Below are positions 61,085-64,000 of a DNA stretch of 64,000 nucleotides, piece after piece. Source of the stretch: Lewinellaceae bacterium (GTDB lineage Bacteria > Bacteroidota > Bacteroidia > Chitinophagales > Saprospiraceae); NCBI GenBank assembly GCA_020636215.1, contig JACJYG010000005.1, positions 124,001 to 188,000 on the forward strand, in the 5' to 3' direction. The stretch's first letter is position 1, and every line of letters starts with the position of its first letter. A program made the position numbers and the translations under genes. Under the pieces are notes generated by a model that was not told the origin of the DNA, did not search any database, and worked only from the letters and a program-made list of their open reading frames with translations.

Positions 61085-63580
61085 ATGAAAGCATACTTAC
61101 CACATCTCCTTCTCCTGCTCTTCTCCCTCACCGCCTGCCAGCCTCAGCCTGAACCGGCGGCCGAATGGCAGCCCGCAGTAGGCCCTCTCGCCACCCGCTG
61201 GGCCGAGGATGTAAGTCCGGAAAATGCCTGGCCAGCCTACCCGCGCCCCCAATTGGTGCGGGAGCAATGGAAAAGCCTTAATGGCCTTTGGGACTACGCC
61301 ATTCTACCCAAAACACAGGAGAAACCAGAAGCCTTTGACGGCAGTATACTGGCGCCTTACCCGATAGAATCCGCGCTGTCAGGCGTGATGAAAAGTGTGA
61401 GTCCGGAGCAAAAGCTCTGGTACCGCACTACTTTCACTTTGCCCGAAGCGTGGAAAAGCAAAAACATCCTGCTGCATTTGGAGGCTGTAGACTGGGAAAC
61501 GGATGTCTGGCTGAACGGACAGCTGCTGGGCCAGCACCGCGGTGGATATGACCCCTTCTCCTTTGACCTTACGCCCTACCTGCGGGCCGGCGACAACGAG
61601 CTTTTGCTGAGCGTTTGGGACCCCACCGATACCGGCTGGCAGCCTGTGGGTAAGCAGGTGCTGGAACCCGGCGGTATTTTTTACACGGCCGTCACCGGCA
61701 TCTGGCAAAGCGTTTGGTTGGAACCCGTACCCGATACCCACATCAGGTCCCTTAAACTGACGCCCGATGTTCCGGGTAGCCATTTGCAGGTGGAAACGGA
61801 GCTGCTCAACCCCCAGCCGGGCGACGCCATTTATGTCAAAGCATTCTTCAGGGATGAACTGGTGAGTGAAGGCACTGCGCTAGCAGGTGAAATGCTGGAG
61901 CTTCCGGTTCCGGATGCTCAGCTTTGGGCGCCCGGCCACCCGAACCTTTACGATCTGGAAATAGAGGTGCTGCGCGAGGAGGAAGTGGTGGACCGCGTAC
62001 AGAGCTACTTCGGCATGCGCCAGGTGGCCCTGTGGAAGGACGAGCAGGGGTTCACCCGCATCCTGCTCAATGGAGAGGCCCTTTTCCAAAATGGCCCTCT
62101 CGACCAGGGCTTCTGGCCGGAGGGCATCTATACGCCCCCTACGGAGGAGGCGATGAAATACGACCTGGAAGTGATCCAAAAGGCAGGTTTTAACATGCTA
62201 CGCAAACACGTAAAGGTGGAACCCCGCCGCTTTTATTACTGGTGCGACCGCATGGGGTTGCTGGTCTGGCAGGATATGCCCAATGGCGACAAAAAGATCG
62301 GCCCCGGTGAACCCGATATTGAACGGACAGAAGAGTCGGCGCGGCAGTTCGAATATGAACTGAAGCAATTGGTGGAAAACCATTACAACCACCCCAGCAT
62401 CATTATGTGGGTGCCGTTCAACGAAGGCTGGGGGCAATACGAAACCGGCCGCATCGTCGATTATGTCAAAGGGCTGGATCCCACCCGCCTGGTGAACAAC
62501 GCCAGTGGTTGGGCCGACCGCGGGCTGGGCGATGTGCATGACATTCACAACTATCCGGAACCCCGCTCCCCCGAACCGGAAGCAGGCCGCGCTATTGTGC
62601 TCGGCGAATTCGGCGGCCTGGGCCTGGCCGTGGAAGGACACCGCTGGCAGGAAGAGAACTGGGGCTATCAAAGCCTCCAATCAAAGGACGAGTTGGCCCA
62701 GAAATACGAGGCGTTCTACGCCGATGTGTGGCGGTTTAATGAAGAAAAAGGCCTGAGCGCCAGCATTTATACCCAAATCACCGATGTGGAAACCGAAGCC
62801 AACGGCCTGATGACTTACGACCGGGCGGTATTGAAGATCGACTCGGTTAGCCTTCGTAAGATCAATACCAATAATTTCCTGCCCGCACCACGCATCCAAC
62901 CGGCAGGTGGCTTGTTCAACCCCGGAGACCTGGCAATGCTTACATCCATCCGCAAAGGGGCGATTCGCTATACCACTGATGGCAGTGAGCCTACGGACAA
63001 GTCCGACGTTTATACCGCCCCCATCCAATTGTCGGAGGATGTGGTATTGAAAGCCTGCTTGTTTGCCGGGGAAGAACAGAGTAGAGTAGTGTCTGCTGCT
63101 TTCACCCGGACGGACACCCCACGCCCCAAATATGCCATACCCTATAGCCCTAAATATTCTGCCGGTGGAGACTTCGGCCTGGTAGATGGCCTGGTGGGCA
63201 GTACCCGTTTCTCCGACGGCCGTTGGCAGGGCTTCCAAGGAAACAGCCTGGACGTAGTACTGCAGTTGAAGGAACCGCAATTACTGGAAAGCGTGAAAGC
63301 AAATTTCCTGGAATCTACGGCTGATTGGATATTTTTCCCAGCCGAAGTAGTGGTATTATACTCCTTGGACGGAAAAAACTATATAGAACTGGGCCGGCAG
63401 GCGCTGGATATTCCTGGGGCCGACAGGCCGGCTTCGAGCCGTACGGTGGAAATAAAAGGTGCTGCAGTTAAAGCAAGGTATATTCAGTTGAAAGCAACCA
63501 ATTCCGGTACTTGCCCAACCTGGCATATCGGCGCCGGGCAGCCATCCTGGATTTTTGTGGATGAGGTAAGGGTGCAGTGA
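61085..63580 (+). CDS. GH2 family beta-galactosidase-like lipoprotein
   Basis: 831 residues. The lipoprotein signal ends in SLTAC (Cys18). A GH2 sugar-binding domain (about 50-215; WYRTTFTLPEAW, VDWETDVWLNGQLLGQHRGGYDPFSFDLT), an Ig-like domain, and a TIM barrel with the acid/base Glu447 in FNEGW and nucleophile Glu508 in GEFGG. A chitobiase-type C-terminal strand domain (about 630-690) and an F5/8-type carbohydrate-binding domain (about 700-831) follow. It hydrolyses beta-linked sugars at the cell surface. End of the glycan block. Confidence 0.92.
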   Translation: MKAYLPHLLLLLFSLTACQPQPEPAAEWQPAVGPLATRWAEDVSPENAWPAYPRPQLVREQWKSLNGLWDYAILPKTQEKPEAFDGSILAPYPIESALSGVMKSVSPEQKLWYRTTFTLPEAWKSKNILLHLEAVDWETDVWLNGQLLGQHRGGYDPFSFDLTPYLRAGDNELLLSVWDPTDTGWQPVGKQVLEPGGIFYTAVTGIWQSVWLEPVPDTHIRSLKLTPDVPGSHLQVETELLNPQPGDAIYVKAFFRDELVSEGTALAGEMLELPVPDAQLWAPGHPNLYDLEIEVLREEEVVDRVQSYFGMRQVALWKDEQGFTRILLNGEALFQNGPLDQGFWPEGIYTPPTEEAMKYDLEVIQKAGFNMLRKHVKVEPRRFYYWCDRMGLLVWQDMPNGDKKIGPGEPDIERTEESARQFEYELKQLVENHYNHPSIIMWVPFNEGWGQYETGRIVDYVKGLDPTRLVNNASGWADRGLGDVHDIHNYPEPRSPEPEAGRAIVLGEFGGLGLAVEGHRWQEENWGYQSLQSKDELAQKYEAFYADVWRFNEEKGLSASIYTQITDVETEANGLMTYDRAVLKIDSVSLRKINTNNFLPAPRIQPAGGLFNPGDLAMLTSIRKGAIRYTTDGSEPTDKSDVYTAPIQLSEDVVLKACLFAGEEQSRVVSAAFTRTDTPRPKYAIPYSPKYSAGGDFGLVDGLVGSTRFSDGRWQGFQGNSLDVVLQLKEPQLLESVKANFLESTADWIFFPAEVVVLYSLDGKNYIELGRQALDIPGADRPASSRTVEIKGAAVKARYIQLKATNSGTCPTWHIGAGQPSWIFVDEVRVQ

Positions 63581-63583
63581 GAT

Positions 63584-63701
63584 GCTGGTGTGTCTCGTGC
63601 GTCTGGTAGGTCTGGTGTGTCTGGTGTGTCTGGTATGTCTGGTATGTCTGGTAGGTCTGGTAGGTCTTGTGCGTCTTGTGCGTCTTGTGCGTCTGGTGTG
63701 T
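63584..63701. repeat. 9-bp minisatellite, second locus (reverse orientation)
   Basis: About 13 units of GTCTGGTRT, the complement of the CAGACAYAC unit at 15.9-16.2 kb. Begins 4 bp past the GH2 stop codon. Non-coding. Confidence 0.85.
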
Positions 63702-63957
63702 AAGAACGTTTATTAGTCGCAGGCCGGTATTAAGGTGGCCGGGAATGTCGGTATGTCAAGAAGTCGGAGTTGCTAGCGGCCACGAGTTGATGATTCCAGG
63801 AAAAATTTAAATCGTCGTCGTCATGAGATTGGCTGGAAGCCATTGTCGGAAATGAATATCACGATTAATCCGGATGGTTCTATTTCCGTATTCATTTTTC
63901 AGTAAGCAGTACCCTCGATGTCCTTCCAACCGTCTACTGCTAACTGCCTACTGAAAA
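63702..63957. other. Intergenic region
   Basis: No supported gene. A 39-codon open stretch on the plus strand ending at the stop near 63902 (…INPDGSISVFIFQ) has no start codon for most of its length and is probably chance or a remnant. Confidence 0.35.
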
Positions 63958-64000
63958 CTATTCTTCCAAAATATACCACTCAATAGCCTCCAGGTTGAGG
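63958..64000 (-). CDS. C-terminus of a gene running off the window
   Basis: Fourteen codons on the minus strand end in LNLEAIEWYILEE and a TAG stop (63958-63960). The composition looks coding. Too short to identify. Confidence 0.45.
   Translation of the reverse strand, partial: LNLEAIEWYILEE

Noticed and set aside
63760..63905. Short plus-strand frame ending INPDGSISVFIFQ
   Set aside because: No acceptable start for most of it and no homology seen; kept only as a remark.

Overview
The window reads as a chromosomal segment of a Bacteroidota bacterium, most likely of the Saprospiria (Lewinella/Phaeodactylibacter-like). This is inferred from a TamL lipoprotein encoded next to TamB, a TonB-dependent receptor with a CarboxypepD_reg-type N-terminal domain, several lipoproteins, a LytTR regulator beside a hybrid histidine kinase, roughly balanced GC, and starts that mostly lack Shine-Dalgarno sequences. 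I see no rRNA, tRNA, CRISPR array, complete insertion sequence or prophage.

Layout. 0-11 kb: an eight-heme cytochrome/TPR protein, a group II PLP decarboxylase, small exported proteins, a DUF423 membrane protein, a large exported propeller-like protein, TerC, a VOC protein and a UmuD-like protein that has lost both catalytic residues. 11-19 kb: transketolase, then a threonine-synthase-like PLP enzyme, a DUF1611 protein and a PP-loop/Cys-cluster protein resembling MurL epimerases, followed by a VWA/HExxH protein. 19-30 kb: a DUF1772-like membrane protein, an AcvB/VirJ-type hydrolase, a GH63-like glucosidase translationally coupled to an SDR dehydrogenase, a LytTR regulator upstream of a hybrid histidine kinase, and a YceI protein. 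30-38 kb: a decayed MFS transporter, then tamL-tamB. 38-50 kb: a SpoIIAA-like protein with a P3A proton ATPase, a TonB receptor, and a TolC-adaptor-RND efflux operon. 50-64 kb: a truncated YceI gene, zwf, an AI-2E-type permease, a truncated MscS, a MoxR-type AAA+ ATPase, a membrane TIR-like protein, and a glycan block (GH20-like, DUF5009/HGSNAT-like, GH2).

The working units are: the RND operon for export; tamL-tamB for outer-membrane assembly; the 58-63 kb block for glycan degradation; and the 13.5-17.7 kb trio, whose protein families suggest handling of an amino acid or glutamyl compound. That trio is the best candidate for an undescribed pathway. The MoxR ATPase and the VWA protein are commonly neighbours elsewhere but lie 36 kb apart here.

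The intergenic space is rich in repeats. There are two short inverted-repeat element families. One copy has a perfect 11-bp target duplication, so it is a convincing MITE. There is a 9-bp minisatellite at two loci, one ending a few bases before a TTG start, a 40-bp tandem repeat at three loci, and a 57-bp duplication separated by another 9-bp satellite. Three genes (MFS, MscS, YceI) are visibly truncated or internally deleted, so the accessory parts are actively decaying. All family assignments come from reading motifs; no database search was possible.
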